Assembly: GCA_903918235.1 (NCBI GenBank)
Contig: CAIXDN010000052.1
Location: 1 to 33,912 of the forward strand
Origin: Candidatus Uhrbacteria bacterium
GTDB taxonomy: Bacteria > Patescibacteriota > Patescibacteriia > 2-12-FULL-60-25
Length of the DNA: 33,912 nucleotides
Reading direction: 5' to 3'
Shown here: piece by piece, positions 26,256 to 33,912 of the stretch
Numbering within the stretch: position 1 is the stretch's first letter
Layout of the letters: every line of letters starts with the position of its first letter
Notes under the pieces: generated by a model
The model's input: only the letters and a program-made list of their open reading frames with translations
Told to the model about the DNA's origin: nothing
The model's database searches: none
Program-made: the position numbers and the translations under genes

Positions 26256-27869
26256 ATGGAAATGTCTCGACGAACAGCCTTGAGCGCATTAGCTATAGGA
26301 GCAGTAGCCATAGCGGGGAAGGATATTCTGAGCAGCTTAGATAGAATTATTCCTGAAGAGGCTCCAAAGCCACCAAAGAAACAAGAAATCCAACGCGATG
26401 AAGTTGAATTTTCTGAACCGCATGACCAAACAATACGTTGGGAAGTTGGAAGCCGCCTCCATAAAGATGAAGAGAATGATGCGCGTGAAATAGCAGCATT
26501 TCAATTAGAAATAAACGATTTTGCAAAAAAACTAAGACAAGAAATTGGCTTTGTGCCAAATGGAAGTAGCGATGCTAGCCAAGAACAAGAGGCGGCACGG
26601 AAGGCGCTTCTTGCATCGGTACTTCCCGAGAGGATAAAGCAAATAGCAAAAATCCTAACGCGATATCCCTCGACACGAGGGCAGGAAGCACGGCTACTAT
26701 ATGAAGACGCGCTACAGCTTTTTAGCTCATGTCATGGACAAGGCTTAGTATTTAAAGCATGGAACGAGGCTCTTGCAACAGAGGGCAAAGAGGTTTCTTT
26801 TGATAGAAATGGACAATACTATGAGACGCGGATGCGAGACTATGTTCCAGCAAGTCCAGACATATGGAGCCAGGACATGGATCCGAGAAATAAGCCGAAT
26901 CGTCCGGAAGCAGACAGGCAACGTATGCAAGAAAAACCAGGCTGGTCTGGAAAGCAGCGTAAAAAGCTCTTCAAAAGACTTTCATCTCAGCCTTGGATGA
27001 TCGAGCTAGGAAAACAAGAAGACCTTACACTCGTGGAATACTATTCATTTATAAAATCGTATATACATGAAAAAAGCGAGTCAGATGAAGAATCGCCAAG
27101 AGCGCTCGCAGAACGATTGCTGGAAGCAAGACGCACGATGCTTGAGCGGTCGATTGTAGACGCATCGACAGAGCAGGTGATTATATTTGCAGGAAACGAT
27201 GCAAGATATTTTTCAGGAACAGAAGACGGCGCATGGGATGAGGTTCTCGAATCATCTGGAGTAAATCAAGACCGTATAAACAAAATTGCAACACCAGAAG
27301 GAGGCTCAAACTCAGAAACGCTCGGCATGTTAAAAAAAGTTATTGCTTCATCAAAAGGAAAAACGCTGCTGGCATTTAGTACGCATGGAGCAGAGCATTT
27401 TTTGGGGATGGGCCATCAAGGAGGAGCTGAGGCAATTACAGATGTTGCATTAGCAGAGGCATTACTTGCTCGTGTACAGGAACAACACAGCGCAGAAACG
27501 CTAAAAGATATTACCGTGATAATGGACGCATGCCATACATATGAGTTTGCAAAAAATGTCATGCAAAAAATGAAAGAAGCATGGCAGGCAAAACAGCCTC
27601 GTCCTTTTCCATTCGCACGCATCCAGTTGCCCTGCATCGTAGCTGGCGTACAAGAAGGTTCAGTAGGACAAGCAGGATCAGTCATCTCGCGAGTCTTGCA
27701 AAACCAGTTAGGAGGTATTGAAAAAGACAGAGGCATTTCCGGAAGAAGACTCCTTCAAAACGTGCAACCAACTTCTTATGAGGAAAACGACATGACATTT
27801 TTTTCTCCAGGAACCGGCTTAGAATTTGCAGATAACAGCGGGCATCTTTCACAAGAAAGGATCGTGTGA
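26256..27869 (+). CDS. Putative clan CD (caspase/gingipain-like) cysteine peptidase, exported (RR signal-like N-terminus)
   Basis: MSRRTALSALAIGAVAIAG N-terminus; His motif TLLAFSTHGAEH (His377) and Cys motif ITVIMDACHTYEF (Cys426), 49 residues apart. Confidence 0.6.
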   Translation: MEMSRRTALSALAIGAVAIAGKDILSSLDRIIPEEAPKPPKKQEIQRDEVEFSEPHDQTIRWEVGSRLHKDEENDAREIAAFQLEINDFAKKLRQEIGFVPNGSSDASQEQEAARKALLASVLPERIKQIAKILTRYPSTRGQEARLLYEDALQLFSSCHGQGLVFKAWNEALATEGKEVSFDRNGQYYETRMRDYVPASPDIWSQDMDPRNKPNRPEADRQRMQEKPGWSGKQRKKLFKRLSSQPWMIELGKQEDLTLVEYYSFIKSYIHEKSESDEESPRALAERLLEARRTMLERSIVDASTEQVIIFAGNDARYFSGTEDGAWDEVLESSGVNQDRINKIATPEGGSNSETLGMLKKVIASSKGKTLLAFSTHGAEHFLGMGHQGGAEAITDVALAEALLARVQEQHSAETLKDITVIMDACHTYEFAKNVMQKMKEAWQAKQPRPFPFARIQLPCIVAGVQEGSVGQAGSVISRVLQNQLGGIEKDRGISGRRLLQNVQPTSYEENDMTFFSPGTGLEFADNSGHLSQERIV

Positions 27870-27883
27870 TGAGATAGGTTGAT

Positions 27884-29170
27884 ATGAACGTCGCTATTGT
27901 CGGTACCGGTTATGTCGGACTTGTTTCCGGCGCTTGTCTCGCTGAGCTCGGTCATCACGTCACATGCGTGGATCTCGATCCTCAAAAAATTGAAAAACTT
28001 CGCCAAGGCATCATGCCGATTTTTGAGCCAGGATTAGAAGAAACCGTAAAGCGTAATGTTGGAAACGGCCGTTTGAAATTTACAACAGAGTACACAGAAG
28101 CTGTCCCAAACGCAGAATGGGTTTCCATCGCTGTCGGCACGCCTTCCGCAGAGGACGGCTCAGCGGATCTTTCCTATGTATTTGCTGCCGCAGAAGCAGT
28201 AGCTAAGCACATGAATAAATACATCGTTGTTGCAGATAAAAGTACCGTACCTGTTGGTACCGCGGAACGCGTGCGCGAATGTATCAAAAAACACTATTCC
28301 GGTGATTTCGACGTCATTTCAAATCCGGAAATTCTCCGAGAAGGTCACGCCGTTTCCGATTTCATGAATCCAACGCGCATCATTATTGGTTCACCATCAG
28401 AGCGCGCAACAGAATTAGCAAAGCAACTTTTCGCAGTTCTTGATTGTCCAAAACTCATCATGTCACCTCGTTCCGCCGAGCTCACCAAATATGCGGCAAA
28501 CGCATTTCTCGCAACAAAAATCAGTTACATAAACGAGATCGCGCATCTCGCGGAAATGCTCGGCGCCGATATTGAAGAAGTCGCGATAGGCATTGGTTCA
28601 GATCCGCGCATCGGTAAAGATTTTTTACGCGCCGGTCTCGGTTGGGGCGGATCCTGTTTTCCAAAAGACGTACGTGCCATTCGCAAAGTCGGAGAAGCGC
28701 TCGGCCATCCGATGTCTATCGTTTCCGCGGCTTGTGAGATGAACGAGCGCGCCAAATCGCGCATCGTAGATCGTGTGGAGCAAGCACTCGGTGGTCTTTC
28801 AGGAAAACACATCGGTCTCCTCGGACTCGCTTTCAAAAACAATACCGACGACACACGCGAATCCGCCGCACTAGAACTGGCACGTCGTTTTCATGAAGCG
28901 GGCGCATCCGTTGCCGGTTACGATCCCGAGGCTGTTATCTACGACCCCGACGCTATGCGTTACGTGTTACGCGGTACAAGCCCTCTCGAAGTCGCACAAA
29001 ATGCCGACGCTATCGTGATCGCCACAGAATGGGATGAATTCCGCAACCTAGACTTGTCTGCCATTCGCAAAGCAATGAAAGGAGATTTGCTCATGGACGC
29101 CCGCAACCTGTTAAAACCCGAAGCCGTCCGCGCCGCCGGTTTCCGCTCATTGTCCGTCGGAAGAGCTTGA
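27884..29170 (+). CDS. ugd: UDP-glucose 6-dehydrogenase
   Basis: MNVAIVGTGYVGLVSGACLAELGHHVTCVDLD ... GLGWGGSCFPKDVRAIRK ... GLAFKNNTDDTRESAALELARR. Confidence 0.96.
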   Translation: MNVAIVGTGYVGLVSGACLAELGHHVTCVDLDPQKIEKLRQGIMPIFEPGLEETVKRNVGNGRLKFTTEYTEAVPNAEWVSIAVGTPSAEDGSADLSYVFAAAEAVAKHMNKYIVVADKSTVPVGTAERVRECIKKHYSGDFDVISNPEILREGHAVSDFMNPTRIIIGSPSERATELAKQLFAVLDCPKLIMSPRSAELTKYAANAFLATKISYINEIAHLAEMLGADIEEVAIGIGSDPRIGKDFLRAGLGWGGSCFPKDVRAIRKVGEALGHPMSIVSAACEMNERAKSRIVDRVEQALGGLSGKHIGLLGLAFKNNTDDTRESAALELARRFHEAGASVAGYDPEAVIYDPDAMRYVLRGTSPLEVAQNADAIVIATEWDEFRNLDLSAIRKAMKGDLLMDARNLLKPEAVRAAGFRSLSVGRA

Positions 29171-29824
29171 TTGTGTAGGCGAGAACAATTTTGAATACTT
29201 GGCAAAATGTTCGTGGGCTCTTTTGTCGAAAAGATTTTTTACGTCCGCATCTTCTGATGCGATTTCGTCCTGGGCCTCGATAACAAAAATACCATCCTCC
29301 GTCATTTGAGCCTTTTGCAACAGAGCACGAACAAGTTCAAAAAATTTTTTGGTATCGGCAAGATATTCATTCTGATGGGGATAGACCCATAAGTTATTTG
29401 GATCAACACTGGGATCCGTGTATTTTTCCGTATTTATTTTTATAGCAGTCTCATTAATAAGATTTTCATCTAAATTTGCAAAATATTCACTCAATTGAAG
29501 CGCGGAGAATTCCCAAAAGCCAGTCGCATCAAGAAGATCCCGTGACACGTATTCACCTATCGTATCTCCTAAGTATTCATGGGCTAAGCTGCCAAAACGC
29601 AAATCAAGAAGCGTGAAAAGCCACATGAGCTGCGTCTCGGTAAAAGGATTCTTAAGAGAATCAAAAACCATATCACCGCAAGCGTACTTTTCGAGCTCAT
29701 GGCGTATGCTGTCATACGGCTTGTTAAGCATGCCTCGCATGGTTTGCACCATTTCGGGCAAAGCATCCCAAGCACTATCAGCAGTCTTAGCGCTCCAAGC
29801 ATGAAACTTTAGATCAAGGCTCAT
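29147..29824 (-). CDS. Hypothetical protein; 3' end overlaps ugd 3' end
   Basis: Likely start ATG 29824 (MSLDLKFHAWSAKTADSAWDALPEMV...); ORF-track start is 29884. Confidence 0.6.
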   Translation of the reverse strand: MSLDLKFHAWSAKTADSAWDALPEMVQTMRGMLNKPYDSIRHELEKYACGDMVFDSLKNPFTETQLMWLFTLLDLRFGSLAHEYLGDTIGEYVSRDLLDATGFWEFSALQLSEYFANLDENLINETAIKINTEKYTDPSVDPNNLWVYPHQNEYLADTKKFFELVRALLQKAQMTEDGIFVIEAQDEIASEDADVKNLFDKRAHEHFAKYSKLFSPTQSSSSDGQ

Positions 29825-29878
29825 AGAACATGAATATAACATTGACTCCAAACCAAAACAATGGAACGGAGTTAAAGG

Positions 29879-31033
29879 GTGCAATCATCACTCTGGAAAA
29901 TCTCCGGCTGGTTCCTTTCCGCTTTTTTGATTGGAACCGCACTCCACAGTCCATTCCCATGCGCAAAAATCGGAATGGACTGTTTTGCATTCGGTGCGGT
30001 GATGGCTGTTCTTGCAATTGTTATAGCGTCAAAACCAACCACAAAACTTGTCGCGCTTATTGTGCTGGCTTTACTCCTCGGTCTTTGGCGTTTTGAATCG
30101 TCCGTCATTCCCGGCAACCTTCGTTTTCTTGATCCAAAAGGTTTTGCGTATACACGAGTCGCATCAAATCCATGGCGTGAACAACTAACCGCACGCATTC
30201 GGCAAGGCTTGCCCGGCGATGAAGGTGCATTGCTCGCCGGCATTTTGTACGGAGAACGAAATCTTTCAAAAGAATCAAAAACCGCATTCCGCACCGCCGG
30301 TATGACGCACCTGATCGCCGTGTCCGGTTCAAATGTAATGATCGTTGTTCTTGCCGCGATGCAACTTTTTGGACTGTTTCATTTCTCACGCAGGAAAACT
30401 TTTTTACTTCTTACGGGCGTGTTGATCGCATTCGTCTGGCTCGTTGCGCCGCAAGCGCCGGTCGTTCGCGCCGCGATCATGGGCTGGCTCATCACGCTCG
30501 CCCCAATGGTCGGTCGCATCCCTTCAACAAAACGACTGCTCCTTGTCGCGGCCGTTGTCTTTGCCGCATGGAAACCTTGGTCGCTCGTTTACGATCCCTC
30601 ATTCGCCTTATCGTTCTTAGCAACAGCCGGTCTCATGACATGGGGAAAACGCTTCGACGGCTATTTTGAAAAGCGCATCCCGTGGAAAGGGTTGCGTGAA
30701 AGCATTTCCATGACGCTCGCCGCCACACTCATGACAACGCCATATGCGACATGGGCATTTGGCCAAACTACGGTGATCGGCGTATTCACAAATTTGCTAG
30801 CGCTTCCGTTAATTCCATGGGCGATGGGAACCGGACTGATCGCGCTCATACTTCCATTTGAACCGTTCACACTTCCGGCCAGAGGTTTTCTCTCCGCGCT
30901 CTTATGGATTGCGGACACCGCACAAAGTCTCGGTTGGGGATCTTGGTCAGGTTTGGGCGTGACTCCGTGGTTTATGTTTGCCTGCTATGCAGTGATTTGG
31001 TGGGCTTGGAAGAAGTTACCCACAGAACAGTAA
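29879..31033 (+). CDS. ComEC/Rec2 competence-domain membrane protein (GTG start), no C-terminal metallo-beta-lactamase domain
   Basis: LPGDEGALLAGILYGERNLSKESKTAFRTAGMTHLIAVSGSNVMIV; multiple TMs; VVRAAIMGWLITLAP; ends at KKLPTEQ*. Confidence 0.88.
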   Translation: MQSSLWKISGWFLSAFLIGTALHSPFPCAKIGMDCFAFGAVMAVLAIVIASKPTTKLVALIVLALLLGLWRFESSVIPGNLRFLDPKGFAYTRVASNPWREQLTARIRQGLPGDEGALLAGILYGERNLSKESKTAFRTAGMTHLIAVSGSNVMIVVLAAMQLFGLFHFSRRKTFLLLTGVLIAFVWLVAPQAPVVRAAIMGWLITLAPMVGRIPSTKRLLLVAAVVFAAWKPWSLVYDPSFALSFLATAGLMTWGKRFDGYFEKRIPWKGLRESISMTLAATLMTTPYATWAFGQTTVIGVFTNLLALPLIPWAMGTGLIALILPFEPFTLPARGFLSALLWIADTAQSLGWGSWSGLGVTPWFMFACYAVIWWAWKKLPTEQ

Positions 31034-31280
31034 GATAAAATAATCCACAGGCTCTACGCGAGTTCTGTTAGATAAGAAGCCGCGTCATAAAAAGAAAACA
31101 AAATAATTCAAACAAGCACGTCATTAAAAAGAGGAAAGAAACAAAGTCAAAACTGTTATGTCGATGAAGACAAACAGATATTTTGACGCGATACTCTGCA
31201 ATTCCTACTATGTAATTATGGCACGAGGGAACGTATACATCCGTACGTGTCGTAAACAAAAAACACATTGCTCGTTGAAA

Positions 31281-31550
31281 GGAAGCTCCCAGGTTTACCG
31301 GCCTGGAAAGCTTCCGTGATCCGGACCTCTTCATGCTTGCAGGTCTAGATCACGCCTTAAAGCAAAGTAAATCAATGTAATGATTAAACGTGGAATATCA
31401 AGAAAGTCTCAGGTGAATTGACGCTGACTCATGAGTAGTCAAACCCTGATCATCTCGATATTGGTGGTACGACCAACCGCCTCTGTTCAATCAGCCTTCA
31501 GCGCCGGGGTAACCCCTGGCCGTGCTCACAATGAGTGTTGAGCGCGGTCG
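31281..31550 (+). other. Non-coding stretch with several strong inverted repeats (candidate structured RNA or 5' leader)
   Basis: GGAAGCT-CCAGG...CCTGG-AGCTTCC (31281-31315); GTGATC-GGACCT...AGGTCT-GATCAC (31316-31353); GCCGGGGTAACCCCTGGC (~31502-31520); GCTCA...TGAGC (~31523-31543). Confidence 0.45.
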
Positions 31551-31560
31551 GGAGGTTCCT

Positions 31561-31944
31561 ATGCGCCGATGGATCATCTTCATGCTCGTGACAGTCACCA
31601 GTCTCATCCTTTTTCCCGCAATCGCTGGCTGCGCTCAAGGTTACGATGTAACCAAACACCAAAGCGAATGGCTAACTCAAGACGCCGGAGCTGCAACTCG
31701 CGTTATGGCCGCAACAGAAGTCTGCAACGGTTTCGATGACGACTATGACGGCCGCGTTGATGAAAACTTTGAATGTAGCCTCGGTCAAATCGGACCGATC
31801 TGTTATATGAGAAGTGGAATTATGAGCCGTCTAAAATGCCAGTGGCCCTACTGCCTGTGGAGCCGTGAATGCTGCGGCTCAGAAGTCTGCGGAGACAGCT
31901 TCGATAATGATTGCGATGGATTTATCGATGAAAATTGTTACTAA
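31561..31944 (+). CDS. Small Cys-rich lipoprotein with two MopE-like metal-binding motifs
   Basis: MRRWIIFMLVTVTSLILFPAIAGC lipobox; EVCNGFDDDYDGRVDENF and EVCGDSFDNDCDGFIDENCY. SD GGGAGG before ATG 31561. Confidence 0.78.
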   Translation: MRRWIIFMLVTVTSLILFPAIAGCAQGYDVTKHQSEWLTQDAGAATRVMAATEVCNGFDDDYDGRVDENFECSLGQIGPICYMRSGIMSRLKCQWPYCLWSRECCGSEVCGDSFDNDCDGFIDENCY

Positions 31945-31963
31945 CAATCGCAAGCCTACTGAA

Positions 31964-31992
31964 GCCCCGATCCGAATCTATCGGGTCGGGGC
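31964..31992 (+). terminator. Strong hairpin after the MopE-like gene (weak U-tail)
   Basis: GCCCCGA-T-CCGA-atcta-TCGG-G-TCGGGGC. Confidence 0.6.
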
Positions 31993-32072
31993 ACTTCTAT
32001 AAACTTATCCACTTTACCCAAAACGAAGAGTCCCGTATCGTATAGAACATAAATCGAACACATGAAAAAAAT

Positions 32073-33155
32073 ATGGCAAAAAAAGTAAATGATGAACAAG
32101 CAGGTCGCAACGCAGCAGCACAAACAGCAATCGATCAAATTAAAGAAAAATTTGGTGATGGATCAATTATGCGACTTGGGGAAGCACGCAAGATGGATGT
32201 AGAAACAATCCCAACGGGATGTCTCTCTCTCGATCTCGCGCTCGGAGTCTTTGGAGTTCCGCGCGGACGTATCATTGAAATCTACGGCCCAGAAGCATCT
32301 GGTAAAACGACGCTTGCCCAGCACATCATTTCAGAAGCACAAAAAATGGGTGGCATCGCCGCCTTCGTAGACGCAGAACACGCGCTCGATCCAGAATATG
32401 CAAGAAAGATCGGTGTAAATATCGATGAAATGCTCATCTCTCAACCAGATAACGGAGAGCAGGCTCTCGATATCGTAGAAACACTCGTTCGATCAAATGC
32501 CGTAGACGTCATCGTCGTCGACTCCGTAGCAGCCCTCACACCAAAAGCAGAAATCGAAGGAGAAATGGGCGACCACCACATGGGTCTACAAGCTCGTTTG
32601 ATGTCCCAAGCATTACGCAAACTCACAAGCATTGTCTCTCGTTCAAAAACAACCGTCATCTTCATTAACCAGATTCGTATGAAGATCGGTGTAGTCTTTG
32701 GAAACCCAGAAACAACAACAGGAGGAACAGCGCTTAAGTTCTATTCATCGATGCGTATCGAGGTTCGACGCAGCGCTCAGATAAAAATGGGCGAAAAGAT
32801 TATCGGAAACCGTGTAAAAGTAAAAATCGTAAAAAACAAAGTCGCCGCCCCATTCCGCACAACAGAGTTCGATATTATGTACAACGAAGGCATTTCCGTT
32901 CCTGGTGACTTGCTTGATTGCGGTGTAGAACTTGGCGTTGTAAACAAATCAGGAAATTCCTATTCATTTGGTGGAGAAAAGCTCGGAGTTGGGCGTGAAA
33001 ACGCAAAACTTTCGCTAAAAGAACGCCCAGCAGTCATGAAAGAAATCCGTGAAAAGTCGATCGCTACATGGAAAGAACGCGAGCAAACAGGCACCGCAAT
33101 AAAAAAGACCGACGACTCAGATAGCATGGCAGACGAGATTCCAGCAGAAGAATAA
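32073..33155 (+). CDS. recA: Recombinase A
   Basis: [85 protein letters not shown]. Confidence 0.98.
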   Translation: MAKKVNDEQAGRNAAAQTAIDQIKEKFGDGSIMRLGEARKMDVETIPTGCLSLDLALGVFGVPRGRIIEIYGPEASGKTTLAQHIISEAQKMGGIAAFVDAEHALDPEYARKIGVNIDEMLISQPDNGEQALDIVETLVRSNAVDVIVVDSVAALTPKAEIEGEMGDHHMGLQARLMSQALRKLTSIVSRSKTTVIFINQIRMKIGVVFGNPETTTGGTALKFYSSMRIEVRRSAQIKMGEKIIGNRVKVKIVKNKVAAPFRTTEFDIMYNEGISVPGDLLDCGVELGVVNKSGNSYSFGGEKLGVGRENAKLSLKERPAVMKEIREKSIATWKEREQTGTAIKKTDDSDSMADEIPAEE

Positions 33156-33191
33156 AACAGAAAACCAAAATTCTGATAGAATGATGCGGTT

Positions 33192-33912
33192 ATGGCCAGA
33201 CGTAAAAAAAAGTCTTTTGACTTAGCCTTAGATTCGGAAACAGGCAAAGGTATAGCGATAATACTGCTATTCTTTATTTCCTTTTTTCTATTGCTGGCCA
33301 TGTTTGATTTTGCAGGAGCTTTTGGCCATGCATTAAACAACGGAGTTTCCTATGTATTCGGTTGGGATAAAATCGTTGTTCCATTCTTGCTACTAGCCTG
33401 GGCATATCACGTACTCGCCCCAGAAAGACTACCTCTAAAATTCTCTAACGTTATCGGGTTTTTATTGTTTTTTGTCAGCTTAAACCCGCTGGTTCATATT
33501 GTTACTTTCCCTGGAATAGAAAATGTTGCTGACGGAGCCCTCATGTCCTCAGGAGGAAAGCTCGGTGAAATGATCGGCTTACCTCTTGTAGGAATGATGG
33601 GTATGGCAGGAACAATGGCAATATTGGCAGCGCTATTTATTGTTTCGCTTTTACTAACATTCAACGCTTCATTAAAACAGATTTTATTTTTCTTTGACCT
33701 TATGTTCAAAGGAGGAGCAAATTTGGTCCGTGCGATCATGATACCGTTTCAGAAATGGAGCGATTCAAGAACCCGTGCTGCAGAAGCAGCGATGATTCAG
33801 CAAAGCCAAGCTCCAATGCTAGCAAAGTCAGATGAATCAAAAAAGACAACATTCACAAATAGCAATGAGGAGGAAGAGAATGAGAAAGAAAGTGATGAGG
33901 AAGAGGAGGAGG
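33192..33912 (+). CDS. ftsK: FtsK/SpoIIIE DNA translocase, N-terminal membrane domain (truncated by window edge)
   Basis: MARRKKKSFDLALDSETGKGIAIILLFFISFFLLLAMFDFAGAFG...; multiple TMs then an acidic linker. Open to the right edge, so absent from the ORF track. Confidence 0.8.
   Translation, partial: MARRKKKSFDLALDSETGKGIAIILLFFISFFLLLAMFDFAGAFGHALNNGVSYVFGWDKIVVPFLLLAWAYHVLAPERLPLKFSNVIGFLLFFVSLNPLVHIVTFPGIENVADGALMSSGGKLGEMIGLPLVGMMGMAGTMAILAALFIVSLLLTFNASLKQILFFFDLMFKGGANLVRAIMIPFQKWSDSRTRAAEAAMIQQSQAPMLAKSDESKKTTFTNSNEEEENEKESDEEEEE

Noticed and set aside
31068-31334. 88-aa minus ORF upstream of the MopE-like gene
   Set aside because: Overlaps the hairpin-rich stretch; no credible start context or family resemblance.
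31281-31550. tmRNA, RNase P RNA, SRP RNA or hammerhead ribozyme in the hairpin region
   Set aside because: No tag-peptide/tRNA-like ends, no RNase P or SRP core motifs; the CTGACTCATGAG...AAAC string does not match the hammerhead CUGANGA...GAAA core.

Overview
The window looks like a chromosomal, origin-proximal segment of a compact bacterial genome. The combination of protein types suggests a Candidate Phyla Radiation / Patescibacteria-like lineage, but that taxonomic call is inference. TGA acts as a stop (ugd and the peptidase-like ORF end in TGA), so there is no sign of the code-25 recoding seen in Gracilibacteria/SR1.

From left to right:
(1) A leftward block of four secreted or surface proteins (1-8556). 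It includes a modular beta-propeller protein that runs off the left edge, a large FN3 / carboxypeptidase-regulatory-like membrane protein, and a tightly coupled DUF916-like plus WxL-like pair.
(2) A ~1.2 kb AT-rich gap holding five ParB-type parS sites (TGTTTCACGTGAAACA; four perfect, one with a single mismatch) and two tRNAs, Ala(CGC) and Arg(CCT).
(3) rpsT, holA, polA, an orphan ORF, tRNA-Cys and a 3D-domain protein.
(4) A class A PBP and pyrD.
(5) dnaN, a probable oriC with a DnaA-box cluster and a perfect 36-bp palindrome, then dnaA, rpmH, rnpA and yidD.
(6) A DUF167 protein, tig and ychF.
(7) A clan CD (caspase-like) peptidase candidate, ugd, an orphan ORF and a ComEC-core protein.
(8) A structured non-coding stretch upstream of a small MopE-like Cys-rich lipoprotein.
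(9) recA and the N-terminus of ftsK, which runs off the right edge.

Three genes are missing from the supplied ORF track but are clear on reading: the left-edge surface protein, rpmH (55 aa) and ftsK-N. No CRISPR array, rRNA or transposase was seen. The best candidates for a second look are the phased parS cluster, the palindrome-bearing oriC, the WxL/DUF916-like surface locus, the clan CD peptidase, the Cys-type class-2-like PyrD and the structured region upstream of the MopE-like gene. All homology calls are by eye; no search was run.
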